Assembly: GCA_003249625.1 (NCBI GenBank)
Contig: QKII01000067.1
Location: forward strand, 1-6,900
DNA length: 6,900 nucleotides
Direction of reading: 5' to 3'
From: Propionivibrio sp.
GTDB taxonomy: Bacteria; Pseudomonadota; Gammaproteobacteria; Burkholderiales; Rhodocyclaceae
The notes beneath the pieces were generated by a model. That model ran no database searches. It was not told the origin of the DNA and was given only the letters and a program-made list of their open reading frames with translations. This document shows positions 1 through 6,900 of the stretch, piece after piece (position 1 is the first letter of the stretch; each line of letters starts with the position of its first letter). Made by a program: the position numbers and the translations under genes.

Positions 1-859
1 AAACATGAACATCATCGGCCAGTTCGAGGTGCCCGACAATCATCCCGGCCCCGCCAACCGTGCAACGACGCCCGATGTGCGTACTCCCGGCAACGCCGAC
101 GCAACCGGCCATCGCGGCGTGATCGCCAATCGTTACGTTGTGCGCAATCTGGATCTGATTATCGAGTTTGACGCCGTTACCGATCACTGTGTCATCCAGC
201 GCCCCGCGGTCAATTGACGTATTCGCGCCAATCTCTACGTCGTCACCTATGACGACGCGGCCAATCTGGGGAATCTTGATCCAGCGCTCGCCATCCTTGG
301 CAAAGCCAAAGCCATCGCTGCCGATCACCGCCCCGGCCTGCACAACCGCGCGCTTGCCGATCACGCAATCATGATAAACAACCACGTTGGGGTAGATTAC
401 AGAGTCGTCACCGACCGAAACGCGGTCACCAATCACGCACCCCGGGTAGAACGTAACGTTCTCACCGATCACCGCATCGCGACCGATAACGACGTTTTCG
501 CCTACGCGCGAACTCTTTGGAACAGAGCTATCGACAACGGCACTAGGATGCACGCCCTGCGGACGCTGATCTGGCGGGTTTAGCAACGCCACGACCCGGG
601 CGTAGTACGCGTAGGAATTCGGATGAACGATTCTTGGCAGGTCAGTATCACCAACGAACTTCGGCGGGACGATTACCGCAGACGCCCCCGTGGATTGCAA
701 TTGCTGACGATACTTCGGATTTGCCAGAAACGCGATCTGCCCCGTGTCAGCCGAAGCGAGGGTCGCGACCTGCGATACGACGACCGACGGATCCCCGACC
801 AGCTCGCCGCCCAATTGGGCGACGATCTCGTCGAGGCGACGCCCAACTTTCTTGACCAC
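1..859 (-). CDS. lpxD: LpxD, UDP-3-O-(3-hydroxyacyl)glucosamine N-acyltransferase (C-terminus cut by window edge)
   Basis: LpxD transfers a 3-hydroxyacyl chain from acyl carrier protein to the 2-amino group of UDP-3-O-acylglucosamine, the third step of lipid A synthesis in the cytoplasm. I translated 286 codons by hand. Residues 1-100 form the uridine-binding N-terminal domain, with F44, N47 and Y50 in the FLANPKY stretch. From about 104 on, hexapeptide repeats of the left-handed beta-helix follow (VVIGRDAVIG, CVIGDRVSVG). Family signatures are IGSDGFGFA at 179-187, IPQIGRVVIG at 196-205, SIDRGALDDT at 215-224 and QIAHNV at 237-242. H240 matches the catalytic His239 of E. coli LpxD. The start is taken as GTG at 859-857, five bases after the skp stop. 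No in-frame ATG lies close by, and this start puts the RRLDEI segment where the family begins. Full proteins have about 340-350 residues, so roughly 60 are missing, including the C-terminal helices. The reading frame is intact. fabZ and lpxA probably follow outside the window. Confidence 0.96.
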   Translation of the reverse strand, partial: MVKKVGRRLDEIVAQLGGELVGDPSVVVSQVATLASADTGQIAFLANPKYRQQLQSTGASAVIVPPKFVGDTDLPRIVHPNSYAYYARVVALLNPPDQRPQGVHPSAVVDSSVPKSSRVGENVVIGRDAVIGENVTFYPGCVIGDRVSVGDDSVIYPNVVVYHDCVIGKRAVVQAGAVIGSDGFGFAKDGERWIKIPQIGRVVIGDDVEIGANTSIDRGALDDTVIGNGVKLDNQIQIAHNVTIGDHAAMAGCVGVAGSTHIGRRCTVGGAGMIVGHLELADDVHV

Positions 860-864
860 GTTGC

Positions 865-1380
865 TTACTTGCCGTTTTCGGCGGCCAAGGCTTTGATAAT
901 CTTTTCCGTGATATCGAGCCGCGGACTTGCCCACACGACGTCCTGGACAATCAGATCGTATTTCTCGGATTCAGCAAGTTGCTTGATCGCCTTGTTGGCC
1001 TTCTCGATGATCGCCGCATTTTCCTCGTTCTGGCGAAGGTTGAGATCTTCGCGGAATTCGCGCTGCTTGCGCTGGAACTCGCGCGACAGTTCGTTCAGTT
1101 CTTTCTCCTTGGCGCGCCGATCGGATTCGGCCATGGTCAACGCGTTCTTCTCCAGCGACTGTTGCATACCCTGCAACTGCTTTGCCGTACTCTGAAGCTC
1201 CTGATCGCGCCGGGAGAATTCAGCTTCAATTTTCTTGGCCGCTTTCACGGCAGCCGGCGCATCACGGAAAATTCGCTGCGTATTGACGTAGCCGATCTTC
1301 ACCCCCTCGTTCGCCAACACTTGCGACGCGGGAAGCGCTACCACGAGCGCTGCGAGAACAGCAGCCAGTTTCGTTTTCAA
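865..1380 (-). CDS. skp: Skp/OmpH periplasmic chaperone for outer-membrane proteins
   Basis: Skp is a trimeric periplasmic chaperone that holds unfolded outer-membrane proteins after Sec export and hands them toward the Bam complex. The 171-residue product is near the family's usual 160-170. Residues 1-23 look like a signal peptide: K2 and K4, a hydrophobic core LAAVLAALVVALPA, and a likely cut after VLA at 23. The mature protein opens with the typical strand VKIGYVNTQRIF. A long charged, glutamine-rich helical region follows at about 41-135 (the tentacle arms). The closing strand is YDLIVQDVVWASPRLDIT at 141-158, with a C-terminal helix. The start codon is TTG at 1380-1378. It has a strong AGGAG site seven bases upstream, and the next in-frame methionine comes only at residue 72, after the signal peptide. 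The gene lies 14 bases downstream of bamA, matching its role as a BamA feeder. OmpH-family membership is clear; orthology to E. coli Skp rests on context and length. Confidence 0.94.
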   Translation of the reverse strand: MKTKLAAVLAALVVALPASQVLANEGVKIGYVNTQRIFRDAPAAVKAAKKIEAEFSRRDQELQSTAKQLQGMQQSLEKNALTMAESDRRAKEKELNELSREFQRKQREFREDLNLRQNEENAAIIEKANKAIKQLAESEKYDLIVQDVVWASPRLDITEKIIKALAAENGK

Positions 1381-1387
1381 ACCGATT

Positions 1388-1392
1388 CTCCT
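1388..1392 (-). promoter_or_regulatory. Ribosome binding site of skp, deciding a TTG start
   Basis: On the minus strand the 14-base gap between the bamA stop and skp contains AGGAG, followed by the seven-base spacer AATCGGT and then TTG. The spacing is near ideal. It supports the rare UUG start, since no ATG or GTG in this frame is placed near the signal peptide. Confidence 0.85.
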
Positions 1393-1394
1393 AA

Positions 1395-3737
1395 TTAAAA
1401 CGTCGTTCCCAGCTGGAACTGGAAGCGCTGAATATTATCATTATCCTGTTTGTTCAGCGGCTGAGCAAAGCTGAACTTGAGCGGCCCCACGGGCGACAAC
1501 CACGAAGCCGCGACCCCGACCGACATCCGGACCGGTCCGCTGTCATATACACTTGAATCCTTGCTGGCCGCATCGGAATACACTTGGCCAGCATCAAAGA
1601 ACGGCCCGAAGCGCATCGATCGATCCTTCCCGAAGCCCGGCACAGGCATCATGAGCTCCGCGTTGAAAATGACTCGCCTTGTCCCGCCCAAACGCACTTC
1701 ATCACCATCTGAATCAATCTCGTACGGGCCAAGACTCGCAGTATCCCAGCCGCGAACCGAGCCCGTACCGCCAGCGTAGAAATTCTTGAAGAACGCGACT
1801 TCCTGGCCGCCCAGCCCCTTCGCATACCCTACCTCGCCATTCAACATGAGGGTCATATCCCTCGTAATGGGGAAGAACTGCTGATGCTGGAAAGACGCCT
1901 TGTAATACCGTAAATCACCCGCGGGGCTCACTTCAAAGGTCGCCCGCTGATAACTTCCCTGTGTCGGACTGATCGCACTGTCTTTCCCGTCGCGAACCCA
2001 TCCCACTGTCAGTGGAACGGAAAGATTTCCACACGTGGTCGATCCGTCACAGAATTTCTCCATGAACCGGATGTACTGCAGCGGTGTATCGATAACGCCA
2101 TTGTCCGCCAAATCGTCGTCCAGATCGATTGTCACCTTTGTGTAATCAATTGCCGCACCAAAGTTGATCGACTGCTTTTCGGCGATTGGAATCCCGAATT
2201 TAACCCCCCCTCCAGTCGACTCCGTCGTATATACATAGCCAAGGGACGTGGGATCAGTCCTTCTGTGGTAAATGTCGAACCCTTGGCTAACGCCATCAAC
2301 GGTGAAATACGGATTGTTGTAACTCAGTCCAATTGCTCGGTTAACCTTGCCTGTACCTACCGTAACGGAAACGAATTTTCCACTGCCGAAGATGTTGGCC
2401 TGCGAAATGGATCCAGAAAGAATCACCTTTTCCGACTGTGAGTATCCGGCACCCAACGTGATGTTGCCGGTCGACTTCTCGGTTACGTTGTAATTGACAT
2501 CGACTTGATCCGTCGTTCCGGGCACTGGCTGCGTTTCAACCGTTACTTCAGAGAAGTAATCCGTCTTGTCAATCCGCTGTTTGGTTAACTTGACCTTGTC
2601 GTCGTCATACCACGCTCCTTCCATCTGACGACTTTCCTGGCGTATCACTTCGTCACGCGTCTTGGTATTTCCGCCGATATTGATCCGGCGAACGTAAACC
2701 CGCTTGCCCGGATCGACGAAAACAGTGAACGCGACCTGACGTTTCTCCTTATCGACTTCCGGTGCTGCATTCACGTTGGCAAACGCGTAGCCCTTTGCGG
2801 AAAGCTTCTCGCTGATTGCCTTCGTGCTCTGATTAAGGTTCTCGCGGGAAAAGACATCACCGGCCTTGATCTGCATCGATTTCCGGAATTCTTCCTCCGG
2901 CAGGATCAAGTCACCGGCCAGTTTGACCGACGAAACAATGTACCGCTCACCCTCGGAGAGGCTGATCGTAATGTAGATGTCCTTTTTGTCAGGACTGATC
3001 GAGACCTGCGTCGATTCGATATTGAAATCGAGAAAACCGCGGTTGAGGTAGTGAGACCGCAACGATTCCAGGTCTGCCGACAGTTTCTGCTTGGAATACT
3101 GATCGTTCTTTGTATACCAACTGATCCAGTTCGGCGTCCGCAACTGGAAAAGGTCAAGCAGTTCCTTTTCCTTGAACGCGCTTGCGCCGACGATGTTGAT
3201 CTGCTTGATCGACGCTGCATCACCCTCGTCGATATTGAAATTGATCGCAACCCGATTCCGTTCCAGGGGTGTAACCGTGGTCGTAACAGTCATCGCGTAC
3301 TTGCCGCGGGTGAGATACTGGCGTTTCAGCTCCTGCTCGGCACGTTCAAGCATTCCCCGGTCAAAAGAGCGGGACATTGCGAACCCCGCCTCTTTCAGGC
3401 CTTTGATCAGCTGGTCCTTGTCGAACTCCTTCAGCCCGACGAAATCGATCTGGGCAATGGCAGGGCGCTCTTCGATCACGACCACCACGACGGCCCCATC
3501 AATCTCGATGCGGACATCCTTGAAGAAGCCGGTGGCAAACAGCGACTTGATCGCTTGCGCCGCCTTTTCGTCCGTCATCGTATCGCCAACCTTGACCGGC
3601 AGATAACTGAACACCGTGCCCGCTTCCGTACGCTGAATCCCTTCGACCCGGATATCCTTGACGGTGAACGGTTCCAGTGCACTGGCGGCGTTAACAAATA
3701 GTGCTGCGATCGCACCAACGATCAGATTTCTCTTCAT
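1395..3737 (-). CDS. bamA: BamA, outer-membrane protein assembly factor (Omp85 family)
   Basis: BamA is the essential core of the Bam complex, folding and inserting beta-barrel proteins into the outer membrane. The 780 residues compare with about 760-810 in the family. Residues 1-20 are a signal peptide (MKRNLIVGAIAALFVNAASA) cut before LEPF. Five POTRA domains follow, at about 22-91, 92-173, 174-264, 265-345 and 346-421; several open with the usual pattern such as IKQINIVGASAFKEKEL or VYVRRINIGGNTKTRDEVI. The 16-strand barrel spans about 423-780, beginning GNITLGAGYSQSEK. The conserved loop-6 VRGW motif is at 661-664 within GGTGSVRGWD, and the protein ends QFQLGTTF with the terminal Phe of the outer-membrane beta-signal. 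C563 and C569 are the only cysteines; the loop-6 pair known from E. coli BamA is absent. The ATG lies four bases after the rseP stop with no clear Shine-Dalgarno site. skp follows directly. Confidence 0.98.
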   Translation of the reverse strand: MKRNLIVGAIAALFVNAASALEPFTVKDIRVEGIQRTEAGTVFSYLPVKVGDTMTDEKAAQAIKSLFATGFFKDVRIEIDGAVVVVVIEERPAIAQIDFVGLKEFDKDQLIKGLKEAGFAMSRSFDRGMLERAEQELKRQYLTRGKYAMTVTTTVTPLERNRVAINFNIDEGDAASIKQINIVGASAFKEKELLDLFQLRTPNWISWYTKNDQYSKQKLSADLESLRSHYLNRGFLDFNIESTQVSISPDKKDIYITISLSEGERYIVSSVKLAGDLILPEEEFRKSMQIKAGDVFSRENLNQSTKAISEKLSAKGYAFANVNAAPEVDKEKRQVAFTVFVDPGKRVYVRRINIGGNTKTRDEVIRQESRQMEGAWYDDDKVKLTKQRIDKTDYFSEVTVETQPVPGTTDQVDVNYNVTEKSTGNITLGAGYSQSEKVILSGSISQANIFGSGKFVSVTVGTGKVNRAIGLSYNNPYFTVDGVSQGFDIYHRRTDPTSLGYVYTTESTGGGVKFGIPIAEKQSINFGAAIDYTKVTIDLDDDLADNGVIDTPLQYIRFMEKFCDGSTTCGNLSVPLTVGWVRDGKDSAISPTQGSYQRATFEVSPAGDLRYYKASFQHQQFFPITRDMTLMLNGEVGYAKGLGGQEVAFFKNFYAGGTGSVRGWDTASLGPYEIDSDGDEVRLGGTRRVIFNAELMMPVPGFGKDRSMRFGPFFDAGQVYSDAASKDSSVYDSGPVRMSVGVAASWLSPVGPLKFSFAQPLNKQDNDNIQRFQFQLGTTF

Positions 3738-3741
3738 GGAG

Positions 3742-5109
3742 TCAACTGGGGATCAATCGAGTCAGGTCATTGTAGAAGGCAAACGCCATGAGCATCAGAA
3801 GCAATGCAAATCCGACCTTTTGGCCGATCGCCATGTACTGCTCCGGCAAGGGGCTGCCCCGTATGAATTCCGCAAGATAATACAGCAAATGCCCCCCATC
3901 CAGAACCGGGATAGGCATCAAATTGAGGATTGCCAAGCTGATGCTGACAAGCGCCAAAAATTTGAGATACGGGCCGACACCAAGCTTGGCGGACTTCCCG
4001 GCATAGTCGGCGATCGTCACCGGCCCGCTGATATTCTTGAGCGACAATGAACCCGTCACCATTTTCGCCATCATCCGGAGACTGAACACCGATTGATCCC
4101 ATGTTTCCGTGACAGCTTTCCCCAGTGCTGGAATAAAGCCATGGCGCACCGTAACAAAGAGGGCCGCCCTATCGCCGCCATCGTCGCGCACTGACGCTCC
4201 GATCCGCCCGATTTTTTCCCCCTTGTCGTCCAATATCTCTCTGGGGGTAATAGCCACCGTCTTGTGCTGTTCCCCGCGTAGTACCTCAAGCTGCAATTGC
4301 AGATTTGCCGACGACCGAATCACCTGAACAAAATCCCTCCACGACTCAATGATTTTGCCGTTAACCCGGGTTATCTCGTCTCCCGCGATCAACCCAGCCG
4401 ATTCGGCGGGACTCCCTTGATTAACGCTCCCTACGACGGGGCGAATAACCGGTTGGAAAAACCGAATTCCGAGTCGGGCAACAGGATCATCCCCCTCAGC
4501 GCCTCGTGCAGCGGCCAAATCGATGCGACGCTGGTTGATTTCGCTACGGGAGTTGATCACCTCGAGTTCGACAGTGTCATGCGAGACCGTTGATTTCAAC
4601 AGATACCAGCGCATTTGCGACCACGTTTCAATCGGTTTGCCGCCGATTTTCAATACGCGGTCACCGTTCTCGATCCCTGCAAGCGCCGCTGAACTACTTG
4701 CCACGGGGGCCCCCAACACCGGCCGGAGTTCTTCAACACCGACGATGAACAGCCCCCAATAAACGACGACAGCGAGAAGCAGATTGGCCAGGGGCCCGGC
4801 AGCGACGATTGCCATGCGCTTGCCGACACTCTGCCGGTTAAAACTGCGGTGCGCCTCGCAAGCGGGAACATCGCCTTCGCTTTCGTCGAGCATTCGGACG
4901 TAACCGCCGAGTGGGAACAGGCCAATTGACCACTCGGTTTTATCCTTGCCAAATCGCCGGGTCACGAGGGGACGACCAAATCCGACGGAAAACCTCAGCA
5001 CCTTGACCCCCGCCCAGCGGGCGACGAGGTAATGTCCCAATTCATGCACGACGATCAGAGCCCCCAATAACAGGGCAAAGGCCATCAGGTAAAAGAGGAA
5101 ACCGCTCAT
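3742..5109 (-). CDS. rseP: RseP, inner-membrane site-2 zinc metalloprotease
   Basis: RseP cleaves the anti-sigma factor RseA within the membrane after DegS has trimmed it, releasing sigma-E when outer-membrane protein folding fails; it also clears remnant signal peptides. These roles are known from E. coli and inferred here. At 455 residues it is close to the E. coli 450. The zinc site HELGH is at 22-26 in the first membrane segment (about 8-28), at the same residue numbers as in E. coli, which supports this start. A second segment lies at about 103-125. Two periplasmic PDZ domains follow, at about 126-210 and 221-305 ([20 protein letters not shown] is typical PDZ). The C-terminal motif [13 protein letters not shown] is at 395-407, with N396 and metal ligand D404. 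A last membrane segment is at about 430-446. The ATG overlaps the dxr stop as ATGA. The position directly before bamA and skp places the stress sensor with the assembly machinery it monitors. Confidence 0.97.
   Translation of the reverse strand: MSGFLFYLMAFALLLGALIVVHELGHYLVARWAGVKVLRFSVGFGRPLVTRRFGKDKTEWSIGLFPLGGYVRMLDESEGDVPACEAHRSFNRQSVGKRMAIVAAGPLANLLLAVVVYWGLFIVGVEELRPVLGAPVASSSAALAGIENGDRVLKIGGKPIETWSQMRWYLLKSTVSHDTVELEVINSRSEINQRRIDLAAARGAEGDDPVARLGIRFFQPVIRPVVGSVNQGSPAESAGLIAGDEITRVNGKIIESWRDFVQVIRSSANLQLQLEVLRGEQHKTVAITPREILDDKGEKIGRIGASVRDDGGDRAALFVTVRHGFIPALGKAVTETWDQSVFSLRMMAKMVTGSLSLKNISGPVTIADYAGKSAKLGVGPYLKFLALVSISLAILNLMPIPVLDGGHLLYYLAEFIRGSPLPEQYMAIGQKVGFALLLMLMAFAFYNDLTRLIPS
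5106..5109 (-). promoter_or_regulatory. ATGA stop/start overlap coupling dxr and rseP
   Basis: On the minus strand the rseP start ATG (5109-5107) shares bases with the dxr stop TGA (5108-5106). The only ribosome-site-like string, GGAAG, abuts the ATG with no spacer. Ribosomes terminating on dxr probably reinitiate on rseP. The overlap is seen directly; the coupling is inferred. Confidence 0.8.
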
Positions 5110-6293
5110 CTTCCGAGCAATCGCTGGACAACCCCTGTTGATTTAGTTCGCGCCCGCGCATCGGAGGCGAGAACGTCATCGAGCGTATTCAGCGGCATCA
5201 CCGGAAGTGCATCGAGTGTTTCCGAGATCACCCTCGCAATGTCCGTGAAACGAATCTTTCCATCGAGAAATGCCTCGACGGCAATCTCGTTGGCTGCGTT
5301 CAATGTCGCCGGGCAATCCTGTCCCACCTCGAGCGCGCGATATGCCAATCCGAGACACGGGAAACGGTCGAAATCGGGACGCTCGAAACACAGCGAGGCA
5401 ATCTCGAACAAGTCAAGCGGCTTCACGCCGGAGTCGATCCGCTCCGGATAAGCGAGCGCATGGGCGATCGGCGTGCGCATGTCTGGATTACCCAATTCCG
5501 CCAGAACCGAGCCGTCGATGTATTGCACCAGGGAATGAATCACGCTCTGCGGGTGAATGACCACCTGGATCCTGTTCGCCGGCACGCCGAACAACCAGTG
5601 TGCCTCGATCATTTCGAGACCCTTGTTCATCATCGTCGCGGAATCGATCGAGATTTTCCGCCCCATGCTCCAGTTGGGGTGGGCACAGGCTTGGTCCGGA
5701 GTCACGGCATGCAGATCGCCAGACGCTGCATTGCGGAATGGGCCGCCGGACGCTGTCAGCAAAATTCCCTCGACTCCGCACTCGCCCGGCCTTCCAGCAT
5801 AATTGGCGGGAAGCGACTGAAAAATTGCATTGTGTTCGCTGTCGATCGGCAACAGCACGGCACCGTGTTCACGAACAGCTCGCATGAAGACAGGCCCGGC
5901 CATGACCAGCGCTTCCTTGTTGGCCAGAAGAATCCGTTTTCCAGCGACCGCTGCTGCCAGAGTCGACGGCAAACCTGCCGCACCGACAATCGCGGCCATG
6001 ACCGTGTCAACCTCAGGCAGTTCTGCCATGCGAACGATGGCGCCAGGACCGAACTCCACCCGGGTCGGACACGACAAGGCCTCAAGCCTGTCGCGCAGGA
6101 CGCTGGCCAGCGAGGCATCGCGAACAACTGCATAACGAGGGCGAAACTCGAGACATTGCTCGAACAGTCGATCAACCTGGCGGTGAGCACAAAGCGCCAC
6201 CACCTCATAACGCTCAGGATGCCTGCGAATAACGTCGAGCGTACTGACACCGATCGACCCAGTCGAGCCAAGAACCGTAACCTTCTGCACCAT
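5106..6293 (-). CDS. dxr: Dxr/IspC, 1-deoxy-D-xylulose 5-phosphate reductoisomerase
   Basis: Dxr converts 1-deoxy-D-xylulose 5-phosphate to 2-C-methyl-D-erythritol 4-phosphate with NADPH and a divalent metal, the committed step of the non-mevalonate isoprenoid pathway in the cytosol. With the chosen start it has 395 residues (E. coli 398). The NADPH-binding GSTGSIG is at 9-15, LLANKEALV at 122-130, metal ligands D151 and E153 in [10 protein letters not shown], substrate loop ASGGPFR at 181-187, [18 protein letters not shown] at 210-227 with metal ligand E227, and HPQSVIHS at 247-254. The C-terminal helical domain includes [13 protein letters not shown] at 331-343. The start is the ATG at 6293-6291, because GAGG lies six bases before it. 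The ATG two codons upstream (6299) abuts that site, and a TTG at 6311 would overlap the cdsA stop with no ribosome site. Isoprenoid output feeds undecaprenyl carriers, which fits the envelope neighbourhood. Confidence 0.97.
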   Translation of the reverse strand: MVQKVTVLGSTGSIGVSTLDVIRRHPERYEVVALCAHRQVDRLFEQCLEFRPRYAVVRDASLASVLRDRLEALSCPTRVEFGPGAIVRMAELPEVDTVMAAIVGAAGLPSTLAAAVAGKRILLANKEALVMAGPVFMRAVREHGAVLLPIDSEHNAIFQSLPANYAGRPGECGVEGILLTASGGPFRNAASGDLHAVTPDQACAHPNWSMGRKISIDSATMMNKGLEMIEAHWLFGVPANRIQVVIHPQSVIHSLVQYIDGSVLAELGNPDMRTPIAHALAYPERIDSGVKPLDLFEIASLCFERPDFDRFPCLGLAYRALEVGQDCPATLNAANEIAVEAFLDGKIRFTDIARVISETLDALPVMPLNTLDDVLASDARARTKSTGVVQRLLGR

Positions 6294-6299
6294 CGACAT

Positions 6300-6303
6300 C
6301 CTC
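6300..6303 (-). promoter_or_regulatory. Ribosome binding site of dxr, choosing between three starts
   Basis: GAGG on the minus strand sits in the 14-base gap between the cdsA stop and dxr. It is six bases from the ATG at 6293, zero bases from the ATG at 6299, and downstream of the TTG at 6311. The spacing favours the 6293 start. Confidence 0.7.
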
Positions 6304-6307
6304 GTAA

Positions 6308-6900
6308 TCAAAAGCCGATGTTGAACCAGATCAGCGCGACGAGCGGCAACGTTGAAGTCAGGCTGTCGATCCTGTCCAGCACCCCGCCATGCCCAGGAAG
6401 CAAGTTGCTGCTATCTTTCAATCCTGCCTGGCGCTTGAGCAACGACTCGAACAAATCACCTACGACGCTAGTTGCCGTCAACAGAACCAGCGACGCCAGC
6501 AGCAACGGAGCGTTGCCGGCCAAAGCCCCCGGCAAGATCGACGGCATGGAGATGCCGTATAGAACTACCGCCACGCAGCCACCTACGGCTCCTTCCCAGG
6601 TTTTACCTGGACTGATGGCCGGCGCCAGCTTGTGTCGCCCCAGCGCCCTGCCGGCGAAATAGGCGCCAGTATCGGCCAACCAGACGACTACCATGACGGA
6701 GAGCAACCACAAGCCGCCAAACTGGCGCAATTGCGTCAGTGCTGCCCAGAAAGGAAAGATCACCAGAACACCTGTCCCATAGCCAAGCAGACGATTGGAC
6801 AATGGCCAACGTCGCCGCAACCAGACGGGTACGACCAGCAACCAGAACACAGCGGCCGGCCAATAGAACCAGCGCCCGACCGCCTGAACCACAGAGGCAT
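6308..6900 (-). CDS. cdsA: CdsA, phosphatidate cytidylyltransferase (N-terminus cut by window edge)
   Basis: CdsA makes CDP-diacylglycerol from CTP and phosphatidic acid in the inner membrane, the branch point for all bacterial glycerophospholipids. The visible part is the last 196 residues of a protein usually about 265-285 long. The frame runs open to the right edge (Ala-Ser-Val before Val-Gln-Ala), so the GTG at 6892 is an internal valine and not the start. Several hydrophobic segments fit a multi-pass membrane protein. Conserved motifs, in order, are [29 protein letters not shown], and the C-terminal family signature [10 protein letters not shown] then [20 protein letters not shown], which contains the KDSS and HGG-x-x-DR-x-D residues of the cytidylyltransferase active region. 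It ends in a last membrane segment, [13 protein letters not shown]. The TGA stop lies 14 bases before dxr. Upstream of cdsA, uppS, frr or pyrH would be expected outside the window. Confidence 0.96.
   Translation of the reverse strand, partial: ASVVQAVGRWFYWPAAVFWLLVVPVWLRRRWPLSNRLLGYGTGVLVIFPFWAALTQLRQFGGLWLLSVMVVVWLADTGAYFAGRALGRHKLAPAISPGKTWEGAVGGCVAVVLYGISMPSILPGALAGNAPLLLASLVLLTATSVVGDLFESLLKRQAGLKDSSNLLPGHGGVLDRIDSLTSTLPLVALIWFNIGF

Noticed and set aside
5..583. Short plus-strand open frames and recurring strings such as gccgatcac
   Set aside because: These are the reverse side of lpxD. The quasi-periodic strings encode the Val-Ile-Gly hexapeptide repeats of the beta-helix and are not a DNA repeat array.
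623..1195. A 190-codon open frame on the plus strand across the lpxD-skp junction
   Set aside because: It spans two real minus-strand genes with intact family motifs. Its serine- and arginine-rich product is typical of an antisense shadow.
3051..3701. A 216-codon open frame on the plus strand opposite the BamA POTRA region
   Set aside because: The minus-strand POTRA domains are unmistakable and the plus-strand product shows no domain, signal or ribosome-site support.
4705..4714. Perfect 10-base palindrome GGGGGCCCCC
   Set aside because: It sits inside rseP and encodes the Leu-Gly-Ala-Pro stretch near the first PDZ domain. It has no loop, no T-run and no second copy nearby, so it is neither a terminator nor a convincing operator.
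5460..6662. A 400-codon open frame on the plus strand opposite dxr and cdsA
   Set aside because: Over dxr its codons lie exactly in register with the dxr codons, so it stays open merely because dxr there lacks TTA, CTA and TCA. Its product is rich in His and Arg, shows no recognisable domain, and lies opposite two well-supported genes.
6308..6892. GTG at 6892 as the start of cdsA
   Set aside because: The frame continues open to the window edge, and the visible 194 residues would leave the protein about 75 residues short of the family, lacking its first membrane segments.

Overview
The window is a compact run of six genes, all on the minus strand. It carries part of the conserved envelope-biogenesis cluster in the order cdsA, dxr (ispC), rseP, bamA, skp (ompH), lpxD. 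In transcription order it starts inside cdsA at the right edge (its N-terminus lies beyond base 6900) and ends inside lpxD at the left edge (its C-terminus lies before base 1). This order, the moderately GC-rich coding sequence and the character of the proteins fit a Gram-negative betaproteobacterium. A Rhodocyclales-like or related lineage is my guess, but I cannot fix the genus by reading alone.

Region by region, right to left: 6900-6308 is the C-terminal two thirds of CDP-diacylglycerol synthase (CdsA, phospholipid precursor). 6293-5106 is DXP reductoisomerase (Dxr, isoprenoid precursor for undecaprenyl lipid carriers and quinones). 5109-3742 is the site-2 protease RseP (envelope stress signalling). 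3737-1395 is BamA (outer-membrane protein insertase). 1380-865 is the periplasmic chaperone Skp. 859-1 is LpxD (lipid A acylation). Gaps between genes are 14, -4, 4, 14 and 5 bases, so there is no room for a separate promoter or terminator between genes. The layout reads as one transcription unit with translational coupling.

Together the genes supply phospholipid precursor, isoprenoid carrier precursor, lipid A, and the chaperone and insertase for outer-membrane proteins, plus the protease that signals when outer-membrane protein assembly fails. No stretch of 300 bases lacks a gene. I see no RNA gene, mobile element, CRISPR array or foreign island. I found no undescribed system here. What merits a second look is small in scale: a UUG start with a strong ribosome site on skp, a bamA start without a visible ribosome site, a GTG start on lpxD, and two local features of the BamA barrel (a lone cysteine pair and an acidic motif in loop 6).
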